Assembly (NCBI GenBank): GCA_029580855.1
Contig: JAKPQH010000093.1
Coordinates: 27,672 to 91,671, forward strand
DNA: 64,000 nt
Direction: 5' to 3'
Source of the DNA: a bacterium
Lineage (GTDB): Bacteria > Methylomirabilota > Methylomirabilia > Methylomirabilales > 2-02-FULL-66-22
The notes beneath the pieces were generated by a model, which saw only the letters and a program-made list of their open reading frames with translations, made no database searches and had not been told where the DNA came from. The number at the start of each line of letters is the position of its first letter. Position 1 is the first letter of the stretch. Of the stretch, positions 53,038-63,208 are shown piece after piece. The translations under genes and the position numbers were made by a program.

Positions 53038-54966
53038 TCACGCGAGCGGCAGATCGATCACGAAGCGTGCGCCGCCACCTGGCACGTTCTCCGCCCGGAT
53101 GCGGCCCCGATGCTCCAGGATGATGCGACGGGCCAGGGCGAGCCCCAAACCGGTTCCCCCTTCCTTGGTGGTGAAGTAGGGCTCGAAGATCCGATCCAGA
53201 TTCTCCGGATGGATACCGCGCCCCGTGTCGCTGATCACGATTCTCGCGACGGGGGCGCCGCGGTCTGCGCTCCCGGCGGGCAGCGTGATCGCGTCGGCGC
53301 CAATGGTGAGTCTGCCGCCGTTCGGCATGGCCTGGATGGCGTTCAGCAGGACGTTCATGATGGCCTGCGTGAGCTGCTGCCGATCGCACGCCGCCCGCGC
53401 GTCCCCGAGCCGCAGGTCCTCGACCAGCGTCACATGTTGCGCCGCCGCCTGCGGCGAGAGAAGCGCGAGCATCCCGTTGAGGACGGGGGCCAGCGGCTCC
53501 TCGACCAGCGTCAACCGCATGGGCCGGGCCAACGCCAGGAACTGGTTCACGATGGCGTTCAGGCGAGACACCTCGGTCTCGATGATCCGAGTGAAGCGGA
53601 CGTACTCCTGGCGTGTCTCCGGCTCTGCGGGGGCGAACTCCATGCGGAGTCGTTGCAAGCCCATGGAGACGGCGTTGAGCGGGTTCTTGATCTCGTGGGC
53701 CACCCCCGCCGCCAGGTTGCCCATGGCGGAAAGCCGCTGCTCGCGGGCTACCGCGTCCTCCAGGCGCCGCCGCTCCGCGAGGTGCCGGGTCTGGGCCCAA
53801 AAGATGACTCCCGCGCCGACGATCCCCACGGCGAGCAGGCCCAGGCTGTACCCCAAGATGCCGCGTTGGACTTGGCGGGTTACGTCGGCGAGACCTGCCG
53901 TGCTCAAGTCGAGCCGGATCACACCCACCCGCTTCTGCTCCAAGGTGAACGGTGTAGCGATCTCGACCATCTCGCAGTCGGTTCCGCACGGCCGGCGCCG
54001 GCTCCTCATGGTTCCCGAGGTCAGGACCTCGCGGATGTAACTGTCACGCTCCTGCCGGCCGACAGTCGAGGGGTCGCTGCTTGCCACGACCATGAAATCC
54101 GGGCCGAGGAGCGAGACCTCCACGATCCCCGGTTGCTTGGCCAGGTCCTGGATGAGAGGCTGAAGGCCGATCTCTTTCCGGAAGTTGAGCAGATACTCCG
54201 CGTCCGCGTGAACGACGATGACGCCCGAGAAGCTCTGCGCCGGGACGGCGACGCCGAAGGCGCTTCCCTCCCAGAAACGGCGGATCTTGGCGTCCTTGGG
54301 AAGCGACGGGAAAAGCCGCGCCGGATCTCCGCGCACGCCGCCCCAGCGGTGGCCCCACGTGAACGGCATCCCCATCGGCCGGTCGTCTTCCGCGCCGGGC
54401 GGCCCCGACCTTTCCGGGGAATGCATCCTGCCGTGCATCGGCGGTCGGTGCATCTGGGCAAGACTCCCGGTTCCAGGAGTGTCTCCGCCGCCCCCCCCGC
54501 CGAACGCCCGCCGGCCCGCGCCGCCGAACGCTCTGCCGCCGCCCTCGGGGCCGAGACCCGGCGTCGCGATCTGCGACAGGGCGACCGGTTCTCCATGGCG
54601 ATCCAGCAGCTCGATCTTGGCCAGCCTGTTCTCCTTCACCATTCGTTGAATCAGTTCCGGCGCACGGGGCGAGCGCGCCATGATGAAATCCGCGAAGCGG
54701 GCATTGTCGAGGAGGCGCTGCGCAACCATCTCCTCCAGCATCGTCTGCGTGGCGATGGCGTTCCGGCTGCTGGCCTCGAGGACGCCGACGAGAGCGGCGC
54801 CGCGCGCCTCCAGTTCGCGGGCGAGGGTCTGCTGCGCGCGCCGCGACTCCATCCAGGCGTAGCCCCCCAACAGGAGAATGAGGAGCAGCACGGTGGCGAG
54901 CAGCGCCGGCCAGGCCAGGGGGGGACGGACGCGGCCGGAAACGGATGCAGGCATCGAGGCCTCCAC
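53038..54966 (-). CDS. Membrane sensor histidine kinase with His/Met-rich sensor insert
   Basis: A 642-residue kinase. Transmembrane helix 1 at about 18-38 (WPALLATVLLLILLLGGYAW), a large periplasmic sensor to about 375, helix 2 (ILGYSLGLLAVGIVGAGVIF), then HisKA (GNLAAGVAHEIKNPLNAVSM with phospho-His in HEIKNP) and an ATPase domain (NVLLNAIQAM, DTGRGIHPENLDRIFEPYFT, GTGLGLALARRI). The periplasmic part contains a Gly-rich linker and a short His/Met cluster, QMHRPPMHGRMHSPE, suitable for Cu or Zn binding. The domain order matches ZraS/HydH-type kinases. Predicted partner: the downstream NtrC-type regulator. Confidence 0.92.
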   Translation of the reverse strand: MEASMPASVSGRVRPPLAWPALLATVLLLILLLGGYAWMESRRAQQTLARELEARGAALVGVLEASSRNAIATQTMLEEMVAQRLLDNARFADFIMARSPRAPELIQRMVKENRLAKIELLDRHGEPVALSQIATPGLGPEGGGRAFGGAGRRAFGGGGGGDTPGTGSLAQMHRPPMHGRMHSPERSGPPGAEDDRPMGMPFTWGHRWGGVRGDPARLFPSLPKDAKIRRFWEGSAFGVAVPAQSFSGVIVVHADAEYLLNFRKEIGLQPLIQDLAKQPGIVEVSLLGPDFMVVASSDPSTVGRQERDSYIREVLTSGTMRSRRRPCGTDCEMVEIATPFTLEQKRVGVIRLDLSTAGLADVTRQVQRGILGYSLGLLAVGIVGAGVIFWAQTRHLAERRRLEDAVAREQRLSAMGNLAAGVAHEIKNPLNAVSMGLQRLRMEFAPAEPETRQEYVRFTRIIETEVSRLNAIVNQFLALARPMRLTLVEEPLAPVLNGMLALLSPQAAAQHVTLVEDLRLGDARAACDRQQLTQAIMNVLLNAIQAMPNGGRLTIGADAITLPAGSADRGAPVARIVISDTGRGIHPENLDRIFEPYFTTKEGGTGLGLALARRIILEHRGRIRAENVPGGGARFVIDLPLA

Positions 54967-55077
54967 AGGCTCGGGATCGTCTTTAGCCTAACACAAGTAC
55001 GGCGGAGCGACCATCGGCGGGCGACGGCGGGTACAGGGGCACGGAGGAGCAGGGGGCATGGGCGCGGGGACGACAGA

Positions 55078-55107
55078 GCGCGGGGCCGGCGAACCCCGGC
55101 CCCGCGC
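55078..55107 (-). terminator. Hairpin after the PepSY-like gene
   Basis: A perfect 12-bp GC stem (gcgcggggccgg with ccggccccgcgc) and 6-base loop, 18 bases beyond the stop of the minus-strand gene. No T tract; a structural terminator is likely. Confidence 0.55.
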
Positions 55108-55125
55108 CATGGACGCTGCGTCGAC

Positions 55126-55524
55126 TTAGAAGGTGCGGCCGGCGCCGAAAGAGCGCACATTCCCCCAGGGGTTGATGTGCAGGTACTGGACCTCGCCCTT
55201 GGGTCCTTTCACCTCGACCTGGTACATGGCGCCGCGGGGCCGGTCGAACTTCACAAACTTCTCGACTTGGTAACCGGGAAGATTCTTGCCCACGTACTCG
55301 GACGCGATCTCTTTAGCCTTGGCCTCGTCGATGGCCGTCGGAGTCGCGGGAGCCCACCCCCCCTGGCGCCAACACGGGCCGCCGCCCGGCCCCCCGGCGC
55401 CTCGGCCCATCATCCCACGGTGGAATCCGTGCCCATGGTAGGGGCCGCCCCACTCGGCCATCGCTATTCCGGTCACCGCCAGAACCATCGCCGCCACCAG
55501 CGTCACAACAAGACTCCGTTTCAT
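55126..55524 (-). CDS. Small His/Met-rich periplasmic PepSY-like protein
   Basis: A 132-residue exported protein with a signal peptide (1-23, cut near AMAEW). A metal-type stretch HGHGFHRGMMGRGAGGPGGG follows. The C-terminal half (DEAKAKEIASEYVGKNLPGY, then YQVEVKGPKGEVQYLHINPW) resembles a single PepSY-like module. In ZraSR-type systems such a periplasmic metal-binding protein (ZraP) is the main target gene. A sigma-54 promoter 67 bases upstream supports the same logic here, although this protein is not a ZraP homologue by sequence. Confidence 0.8.
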   Translation of the reverse strand: MKRSLVVTLVAAMVLAVTGIAMAEWGGPYHGHGFHRGMMGRGAGGPGGGPCWRQGGWAPATPTAIDEAKAKEIASEYVGKNLPGYQVEKFVKFDRPRGAMYQVEVKGPKGEVQYLHINPWGNVRSFGAGRTF

Positions 55525-55590
55525 TGCTCGATCCTCCTATCCAACGTTGTGAAACCACCGATTGTCCGCGCCATCCTGCCGCGATGGAGA

Positions 55591-55606
55591 AGCAAGCGGT
55601 GTACCA
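55591..55606 (-). promoter_or_regulatory. Sigma-54 (-24/-12) promoter of the PepSY-like gene
   Basis: On the minus strand TGGTAC, five bases, then TTGCT: one mismatch from the consensus TGGCAC-N5-TTGCW, with GG and GC exactly ten bases apart. It lies about 67 bases before the ATG, facing the His/Met-rich gene, and an NtrC-type activator gene is 3 kb away. Confidence 0.7.
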
Positions 55607-55724
55607 GGCAAAAGCCTCCCATGTGCCGCCGTCCACCAACGGCGGTAACGTTCGGATTCCACAGGTTCGGTCCATTTGCGGTTTACGCCCGATCCGTACC
55701 CCCGGCGCTGCAGTCGGGGCGGTG

Positions 55725-55765
55725 GTTCGACAAAATCTCCGAGTCGTTCGACAATTGTGTCGAAC
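55725..55765. promoter_or_regulatory. Upstream activating sites (GTTCGAC half-sites)
   Basis: An inverted repeat gttcgac-aattgt-gtcgaac (55746-55765) plus a third gttcgac half-site at 55725, spaced 21 bases (two helical turns) away. The sites are 120-160 bases upstream of the sigma-54 promoter, the usual enhancer distance for an NtrC-type activator. The binding protein is inferred. Confidence 0.55.
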
Positions 55766-55833
55766 CAGGGGGCCGGAGCAATACCGCATGCGCCCGCCGG
55801 GATATGCTCCGCGGTTTCGCATGCGACTTCCGC

Positions 55834-55862
55834 TTGGCATGCCGAATCTCATGGGGTATTTT
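55834..55862 (+). promoter_or_regulatory. Sigma-70 promoter of citrate synthase
   Basis: TTGGCA, a 17-base spacer and TATTTT. One mismatch in the -35 and two in the -10, about 165 bases upstream of the citrate synthase start. The other two-thirds of the 503-base divergent region hold the sigma-54 signals of the opposite gene. Confidence 0.55.
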
Positions 55863-56027
55863 ATACGCGTACGCGGTTCCAGCCGCCCCCACAACGGCGA
55901 TAAGAAGTGCGCCTCGGTGCCGATGTGGCCCGCGCGTCTCTCTTCCGTCATGAGGTGTCCGGTAGCCAGCAGCGAGACGGCGCGTTTTTCCTGCTAACCC
56001 AACGGTCTGCGCAACAAGGAGGGGTCC

Positions 56028-57344
<1,317 letters not shown>

Positions 57345-57447
57345 CCGGCGGCGCGATCACCACGCATGGGCGCGGGGTGGGCCGCACCGGCCCATCCCGC
57401 GCGCGGTTTGTGGGTGGGGCGGCGGAGCCGACGGTCCGATGTGGCCG

Positions 57448-58080
57448 TCAATACATCGTGGAGAAACCCAGCAGGAAGAGGCCCGCGTTGAGGCCGGGGT
57501 TGTGGGCGGAGGTATCGGCGTTCGACAGGTGGTGGTACAGCCACTCCGCGCTCACGGTATGGCGGTCGCTGATCGCGTACTGGAGGCCGATCCCGGTCTG
57601 CAGGATGAAATTGAAATTGGTGCCGCCGCGCGGCACGGTGATCGTGCCGTAGGAAACCCCGGCGCCGGCTTCGACGAACGGTGTAAAACGTGTGTCGGTC
57701 CGGAAGTTATACTTGAGGAGCGCGGCCAGACCGCCCACGTGGGCGGTGCGCCGCTGGAAGACGGTGAGGTAGCCGGGTTGCAGGACGATCTCGAAACTGC
57801 CGGGCACAGCGCGGTCGCTCCGCACCTCATGGACCACGCGACCGACGCGAGGCAGGACGGTGAAAACGCTGGCGGAGCGCGGATCGTGCTGCAGCGTCGC
57901 TCCGCCGCCCAGCTGGAGCCCCACCTCGACCTGACCTTCGCCGAAAAGCCAACCCGCCTCACGCCCTGACTGTTCGCGGGGCCGGTCTCCGGACGAGGCC
58001 GCCGGGAGGCCGGCCCAGGCCAACACGCCCCACGCCACCGCCACCAGCACGGCGATTCGCGCCGTCCCGGTTGCACGCAT
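57448..58080 (-). CDS. PagL-like lipid A deacylase (acyloxyacyl hydrolase)
   Basis: A 210-residue outer-membrane protein with a signal peptide (1-30). The barrel contains alternating beta strands (GGATLQHDPRSASVFTVLPR, YLTVFQRRTAHVGGLAALLK, FTPFVEAGAGVSYGTITVPR). The diagnostic C-terminal EWLYHHLSNADTSAHNPGLN has the catalytic His and Ser (HLSN) and the conserved NPGLN. PagL removes the 3-O acyl chain of lipid A. The protein ends GLFLLGFSTMY, with a barrel-type aromatic end. Convergent with gltA. Confidence 0.82.
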   Translation of the reverse strand: MRATGTARIAVLVAVAWGVLAWAGLPAASSGDRPREQSGREAGWLFGEGQVEVGLQLGGGATLQHDPRSASVFTVLPRVGRVVHEVRSDRAVPGSFEIVLQPGYLTVFQRRTAHVGGLAALLKYNFRTDTRFTPFVEAGAGVSYGTITVPRGGTNFNFILQTGIGLQYAISDRHTVSAEWLYHHLSNADTSAHNPGLNAGLFLLGFSTMY

Positions 58081-58261
58081 GGTTTCGTCCTTGCGGCTGC
58101 TGCTGTATGCTCCAGACCAACACGACCGGCGATCTCTTCACTGATACCACCCGAAGCCAGAGCCGTCAACGGAGTTGCCGCGCCTCCGGGGTGTCTCCCA
58201 GACGCGGCGGGAAGGGCTCCCTGGGTGCGGACGCGGTGGGGCGCGCGGAGGGAGGTGTGGA

Positions 58262-60127
58262 ATGAAGACGGTGCGATTGACCATGGCGCAGGCGCTCGTA
58301 CGATTCCTCGACAACCAGTACCTCGATGTCGACGGGCGCGAGATCAAGTTTGTGCGAGGGGTCTTCGGTATCTTCGGCCACGGGAATGTCGTCGGCCTCG
58401 GCGAGGCGCTGGTGGACGGGGCGCACGGCCTGACCTACTACCAGGGACACAACGAGCAGGGCATGGCGCACGCGGCGATCGCCTACGCCAAGCAGCGGCG
58501 GCGGCGGGAGATCTTCGCCGTCACCAGCTCCATCGGACCCGGCGCGCTCAACATGGTCACGGCTGCCGGGACCGCCACGGTCAACCGTGTTCCGGTGCTC
58601 TTTCTCCCCGGCGACGTCTTTGCCTGCCGCCAACCCGATCCGGTGCTCCAGCAGGTGGAGCAGTTCTCGGACCCGAACGTGACGGCCAACGACGCATTCA
58701 GGGCGGTCAGCCGCTACTGGGATCGGATCGCCCGCCCGGAGCAGCTCATGAGTGCCTGCATCAATGCCATGCGCGTGCTGACCGATTCCGCGGAGACCGG
58801 TGCGGTCACGCTGGCCCTCCCCCAGGATGTGCAGGGCGAATCGTTCGATTATCCGGAAGAGTTCCTGCGGCGGCGCGTCCACCACCTCGTCCGCCGCGCG
58901 CCGACGCCCGCGGAGGTGGCGCGGGCGGCGGCGCTCGTCGCCGGCAAGACGAGGCCGCTGGTGATCTGCGGGGGCGGCGTTCGGTACTCGGGCGCGGAGC
59001 GCGCGCTGGAGGGGTTCTGCGCGGCGTTCAACGTCCCGTTCGCCGAGACCCAGGCCGGCAAGGGCGCGCTGCCCTGGGACAACCCGTGGAACCTGGGCGG
59101 GCTCGGCGTGACGGGCACGCGGGCCGCCAACGGCATGGCGCGCGAGGCCGACCTCGTCATCGGTATCGGAACACGGCTTGGCGATTTCACCACGGCGTCG
59201 AAGTGGCTCTTCCAGAATCCGACGGTCGAGTTCCTGGCAGTGAACGTCAACAGTGTCGACGCCCACAAGATGGGTGCGCTCCCCGTGGTCGCCGATGCAC
59301 AGGCGGCGCTGACGGCCTTAACCAAGGCGCTGACAAAGGCCGGCTATCGGTCTGCGTACACCACGCAGGTTCGTGATGCCCGGAGGCGTTGGAACGCGGA
59401 GGTGGATCGGCTCTACGCGCAGGACGACCCGGCGGGGTTGTCGCAGACGCGGTGCCTCGGCGAGCTGAACGAGCACTTGCTCCCGAAGGACGCCATCGTC
59501 ATCGGGGCGTCGGGCAGCCTACCGGGGGATCTCCAGCGGGTGTGGCGGCCGCGGGCAACGGACGCGTACCACATGGAATACGGCTTCTCCTGCATGGGCT
59601 ACGAAATCGCTGCGGCGCTGGGTGCGAAGATGGCGGCGCCGGACCGCGAGGTGTTCGCCCTGGTGGGCGACGGCAGTTACGTGATGCTCCACTCGGAGCT
59701 GCTGACCAGCATCAGAGAAGGGCTGAAGATCAACGTGCTGGTGTTCGACAACAGCGGCTTTCAGTGTATCGACAACCTCCAGGTGAGCCAAGGGATCACG
59801 AAGTACGGGAACGAGTGGCGTCGCCGCGATCCGAAGACGGGGTTGCTGACGGGGGATCCGGTGCCGATCAGCTTCGCCGGGAACGGGGAAAGTTATGGGG
59901 CTCGGGGCTTCACGGTGCGCACCCTCGAAGAGCTGCGCGATGCCGTCCGGCAGGCGCTGCGGGAGACGCGCTCGACCGTCATCGACCTCAAGGTGACGCC
60001 GAAGTCGATGACCGGGGGATACGAAGCCTGGTGGCGAGTCGGAACCGCGGAGGTGTCCGCCAACCCCGCAGTGGTCGAGGCGAGTCGCCGGCAAAAAGCC
60101 GAGGTCGCCAAGGCGAGGCCGGTCTGA
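58262..60127 (+). CDS. IolD-like ThDP-dependent acylhydrolase
   Basis: A 621-residue ThDP enzyme of the acetolactate-synthase superfamily, closest in layout to IolD (trihydroxycyclohexane-1,2-dione hydrolase of inositol breakdown). Catalytic glutamate in YYQGHNEQGMAHAAIAYAKQ, SSIGPGALNMVTAAGTATVN, a central domain (PLVICGGGVRYSGAERALEG) and ThDP motif GDGSYVMLHSELLTSIREGL ending NSGFQCIDNL. Length is normal for IolD. No other iol gene is adjacent, so the substrate could also be another cyclic dione. Strong GGAGGGAGGT site. The last lines of the protein (RRQKAEVAKARPV) are ordinary. Confidence 0.85.
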   Translation: MKTVRLTMAQALVRFLDNQYLDVDGREIKFVRGVFGIFGHGNVVGLGEALVDGAHGLTYYQGHNEQGMAHAAIAYAKQRRRREIFAVTSSIGPGALNMVTAAGTATVNRVPVLFLPGDVFACRQPDPVLQQVEQFSDPNVTANDAFRAVSRYWDRIARPEQLMSACINAMRVLTDSAETGAVTLALPQDVQGESFDYPEEFLRRRVHHLVRRAPTPAEVARAAALVAGKTRPLVICGGGVRYSGAERALEGFCAAFNVPFAETQAGKGALPWDNPWNLGGLGVTGTRAANGMAREADLVIGIGTRLGDFTTASKWLFQNPTVEFLAVNVNSVDAHKMGALPVVADAQAALTALTKALTKAGYRSAYTTQVRDARRRWNAEVDRLYAQDDPAGLSQTRCLGELNEHLLPKDAIVIGASGSLPGDLQRVWRPRATDAYHMEYGFSCMGYEIAAALGAKMAAPDREVFALVGDGSYVMLHSELLTSIREGLKINVLVFDNSGFQCIDNLQVSQGITKYGNEWRRRDPKTGLLTGDPVPISFAGNGESYGARGFTVRTLEELRDAVRQALRETRSTVIDLKVTPKSMTGGYEAWWRVGTAEVSANPAVVEASRRQKAEVAKARPV

Positions 60128-60217
60128 CCCACAAACCGCCCCGGAGCGCCGGGCACCACGACACGCCCGAGGGAAAGGAGGGATGCGCGGCGGGCGCAGG
60201 GCCGTCAACCGGCTCGA

Positions 60218-61537
60218 CTACCCCGGTCGTGTCTGGAGGCGTTGCAAGAGCTCCGAGATCGTGACCAGCCGGTACCCCTGCCCCTGCAAGGCCTTGAGGA
60301 GATCGGGCAATCCGTCGTGCGGTCGGTCGGTCTGCCGGTTGGAGTGGAGATGCATGAGCACGATCCCACCACTCAATCCCTCGGGGCGGCCGTTGCCGAA
60401 CTCGAGGATGCGGGCGGCAATCTCCTCGCGGCTGCGGTAGATGCGGGACGAGCGGTCCGCCACCCAGTCCCGGGTGTCCAGGTCCTCGGCGGCGCCCGCC
60501 CCCTGTGTCCAGGAGATGTGGCGGTAGCCCGCCTCCGCCGCCCAGGCGCGGATCTCGCCGTTGTGCTCGCCGAAGGGGGCGCGCCAGAAGGGGGCCATGA
60601 CTCGGCCCGTGAGCCTCCAGAGGCTCTCCTCGGCCCGCCGCAGCTGACCGACCAGGAACTCCCGTGTGACGCCGGGCAGTGTGTGCTGCCGATGGTTCGC
60701 CGCGTAGGTTGTCAGATGGGGATGGGTGTCCGTGTGGTTGGCGATCTCATGGCCGTCGGCGGCCATGCGCCGGACCCAGTCGGGGTACAATCGGACGAAT
60801 TGCCCCGTGAGGAACACCGTCACGCGGACGTTGGCCGCGCGCAGGCTGTCGAGGATCTCGCCGACGGCGTTGGCCTCGCTGCCGCCATCGAAGGTGAAAG
60901 CGACCTCCCGCCTCGACGGATCACCGCGCTGGACATCTTCCGCGGACACGCGGGCCGCAGGCCGCGCGCGCGCCGGTGCCGGGCGCTCGGCGGGGGCGGG
61001 CCCGGGTGGTGTGCGCGCGGATAGGGGATCCGCCGCCGGGGGCGGGACCGAAAGCGGGGGAGCGTCGCCCGCGATGCCCAGAGCCACCGCCCGCGCGGAG
61101 GCGGCCGGGGTCCGCCCGGATGGTGCCAGCGCGTGTTGCGCCGAGGTCAGGACGACCGACGCCGGCGCCCGCGCCCCCGAGACCCCGCATGCGGCCAGGG
61201 CCACGACCAGGGCCGTGGCGCCCCGTACTGAAGGAACCCAGAACCACGGCAGGTTTTCCGCGCGGGGGTTCGCGCGCAGCCGCCGGTCCAGCCGGCGCTG
61301 GGCGACGGCAGCGCGCCACGACAGCCAGAGCAGCTGCAGCCGCCACCGGAGATTCCGGGGCCGCCGGTCCAGCTCCCAGCGGATCCGGCTCCAGGCGGAC
61401 CGCGATGCCGTGCCGAAGAGCCAAAGGATGGCGCAGGGCTCCCAGCAGAACGCACGGGATCCGACAAACCGGGCGGAGCGCCAGAGGATCTTTTCCCCGC
61501 ATTGCCGGCAGCGCCGACCGGCATCGCTTTCTGCCAT
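60218..61537 (-). CDS. Zinc-ribbon / NodB-type polysaccharide deacetylase
   Basis: A 439-residue protein: an N-terminal zinc ribbon (CRQCGEKILWRSARFVGSRA, then FCWEPC), a basic region, a membrane-spanning stretch (GATALVVALAACGVSGA) and a C-terminal NodB domain. The latter has EVAFTFDGGSEANAVGEILD (motif 1), DGHEIANHTDTHPHL (motif 2), MAPFWRAPFGEHNG (motif 3) and GIVLMHLHSNRQTD (motif 5). Motif 1 reads FDGG instead of the usual FDDG. Such enzymes deacetylate peptidoglycan or chitin-like glycans outside the membrane. The start is uncertain (61537 or 61576). Confidence 0.8.
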   Translation of the reverse strand: MAESDAGRRCRQCGEKILWRSARFVGSRAFCWEPCAILWLFGTASRSAWSRIRWELDRRPRNLRWRLQLLWLSWRAAVAQRRLDRRLRANPRAENLPWFWVPSVRGATALVVALAACGVSGARAPASVVLTSAQHALAPSGRTPAASARAVALGIAGDAPPLSVPPPAADPLSARTPPGPAPAERPAPARARPAARVSAEDVQRGDPSRREVAFTFDGGSEANAVGEILDSLRAANVRVTVFLTGQFVRLYPDWVRRMAADGHEIANHTDTHPHLTTYAANHRQHTLPGVTREFLVGQLRRAEESLWRLTGRVMAPFWRAPFGEHNGEIRAWAAEAGYRHISWTQGAGAAEDLDTRDWVADRSSRIYRSREEIAARILEFGNGRPEGLSGGIVLMHLHSNRQTDRPHDGLPDLLKALQGQGYRLVTISELLQRLQTRPG

Positions 61538-61733
61538 TGAGTGATCCCGGGGCCAACGCGACTGTTCGGCACCCATGTCCACGAGCGTTCTACGGTTAAG
61601 GATATCCCGCAAACCGTCCAGCCGAGAGCCGGTCCGCAAAAACGCCCGCGGGTGCGGTTGCCGCACGTCGGGAACCTGGACGGACGCCGGCGAACCGCGG
61701 ATGGCGAGCGCGAACCGGGGCGCAGGGCGTGCG

Positions 61734-62144
61734 TCAGGGGCGGTAGCCGCGCCGCCGCATCCAGGCGACCTCGGCGGCGGCGATTTCCAGGACGCGTTCC
61801 CGCGCGACACCGGTGATGTCCGCGACGTCTTCAGCTTCGTCGCCCGGTCGCGGCCGCGCTTCCGCGCCGGCCTCGCACGCACCCTTCCGGTAGCGGCAGA
61901 TTTCGGTCATGACCCGCTCGACCGTGGCGCGGTCGATCTCCGTCGCCAGACAGATCTCGCGGTGCAACTTGTCACGGATGATACAGAGCTGCACGACGAT
62001 GTGGCGCCGCTCACCGCCGCAGGGTTCGCACCGCCACAGCACGGGATGCCCGATCTCGGGCGCGCCGACCGGAGGGAGGGCCTCGGTGTCCCAGACGACC
62101 TCCCTTCCACACCCGGTGCAGCGCAAGAGGAAATCCGGAAGCAT
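61734..62144 (-). CDS. Small zinc-ribbon protein, unknown function
   Basis: A 136-residue protein with a four-cysteine ribbon: LLRCTGCGREVVWDTEALPP and LWRCEPCGGERRHIVVQLCI. The C-terminal part (HREICLATEIDRATVERVMT, then VADITGVARERVLEIAAAEV) forms helices like small DNA- or protein-binding folds. The start MLPDF lies at an ATG. The neighbouring deacetylase also opens with a cysteine ribbon. No family name can be given. Confidence 0.6.
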   Translation of the reverse strand: MLPDFLLRCTGCGREVVWDTEALPPVGAPEIGHPVLWRCEPCGGERRHIVVQLCIIRDKLHREICLATEIDRATVERVMTEICRYRKGACEAGAEARPRPGDEAEDVADITGVARERVLEIAAAEVAWMRRRGYRP

Positions 62145-62518
62145 GGGCCTCGACCGGGGCGGGTCCGATTCCCGAGTGCACGCGCTCGCCGCCGCAATTC
62201 CCGCACGGCTCGCTCTTCCGCGGGGGAGGCGCACCGCAGTGTAGCCGTGTCATCGGCGACAAGTCAAGGTTGTCCTGCGCTGCCGCTCCACCGCGGGCAC
62301 CGCGGGTACCGCGGGCGGCGCGGCGGCGTAGGTCGGGAACGCGCGCCGGCGTGGGCCCGCCATGGCCCGAGCGGGGCCGTACCGTCTCCCATTCTCGCGG
62401 AATCGGTCCGGATTTTCCATTGCAAAGGCTCCGGAAAGCCATTAGGCTAGGGCGTCAAGCGCCGGAGCGGCGGCACAGGGGTGTAGAGGGTCCCGCACAA
62501 GGATCGGGCCACTCGAAC
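62145..62518. other. Upstream region of ftsE, no gene seen
   Basis: Includes a GC-rich simple-repeat-like stretch (gcgggcaccgcgggtaccgc). No gene or terminator is supported. Confidence 0.4.
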
Positions 62519-63181
62519 ATGATCCAGCTGTTCCATGTGTACAAGACATACGCTCGGGATGTGGAAGCCCTCGTCGATATCAACCTCCAAATCGAGAAAG
62601 GCGAATTCGTTTTTCTGGTGGGCCCCAGCGGGGCGGGCAAGACGACCCTGCTCCGCTTGATCTTCCGCGACGAACTCCCGACCTCGGGCCAGATCCTCGT
62701 GAACGGCCGTAATGTGGCCAAGCTGCCCGATCCGAGTCTCCCGAGTCTGCGGCGCAGCATCGGGGTCATCTTTCAAGACTTCAAGCTTCTGCGGGACCGG
62801 TCCATTGCCGACAACCTGTCCCTGGTCTATCGAGTCCACGGGGTCCCGGCGGCCGTCGGGAAGCGCAAGGTGGCGTCCGCGCTGAAGATGGTGGGCCTGA
62901 GTCACAAGGCGCAGATGATGCCCTTCCGCCTGTCGGGCGGCGAACAGCAGCGCGCGGCCATTGCCCGGGCCCTGATGAGCGATCCTCTGCTGCTCCTGGC
63001 CGACGAGCCTACGGGGGACCTGGACGCGGATCTGGCCAGGGATGTCATGCGGCTCCTGGGCGAGATCCATGCCAAGGGGACCACGATCGTCGTCGCCACG
63101 CACGACGCAAACCTGGTGCGGGACGTGGGCCGCCGGACGATCCTGCTGAAAGGAGGGCGCGTCGTCGAGGATCGCGCGTAG
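62519..63181 (+). CDS. ftsE: Cell division ATP-binding protein FtsE
   Basis: A 220-residue ABC ATPase of the divisome. Opening MIQLFHVYKTYARDVEALVD is typical of FtsE. Walker A GPSGAGKTT, Q-loop IGVIFQDFKLLRDRSIADNL, signature [15 protein letters not shown], Walker B LLLLADEPTGDLD, and THDANLV. With FtsX it controls peptidoglycan hydrolases at the septum. The following gene starts 28 bases later. Confidence 0.94.
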   Translation: MIQLFHVYKTYARDVEALVDINLQIEKGEFVFLVGPSGAGKTTLLRLIFRDELPTSGQILVNGRNVAKLPDPSLPSLRRSIGVIFQDFKLLRDRSIADNLSLVYRVHGVPAAVGKRKVASALKMVGLSHKAQMMPFRLSGGEQQRAAIARALMSDPLLLLADEPTGDLDADLARDVMRLLGEIHAKGTTIVVATHDANLVRDVGRRTILLKGGRVVEDRA

Positions 63182-63208
63182 CGCGCGCCTCCGCGCCGGC
63201 GCCACGCC

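Noticed and set aside
53110..55953. A 947-codon frame opposite the histidine kinase
   Set aside because: Same reason: the opposite strand encodes a kinase with all catalytic boxes, and this frame is low in hydrophobic residues and crosses three genes.
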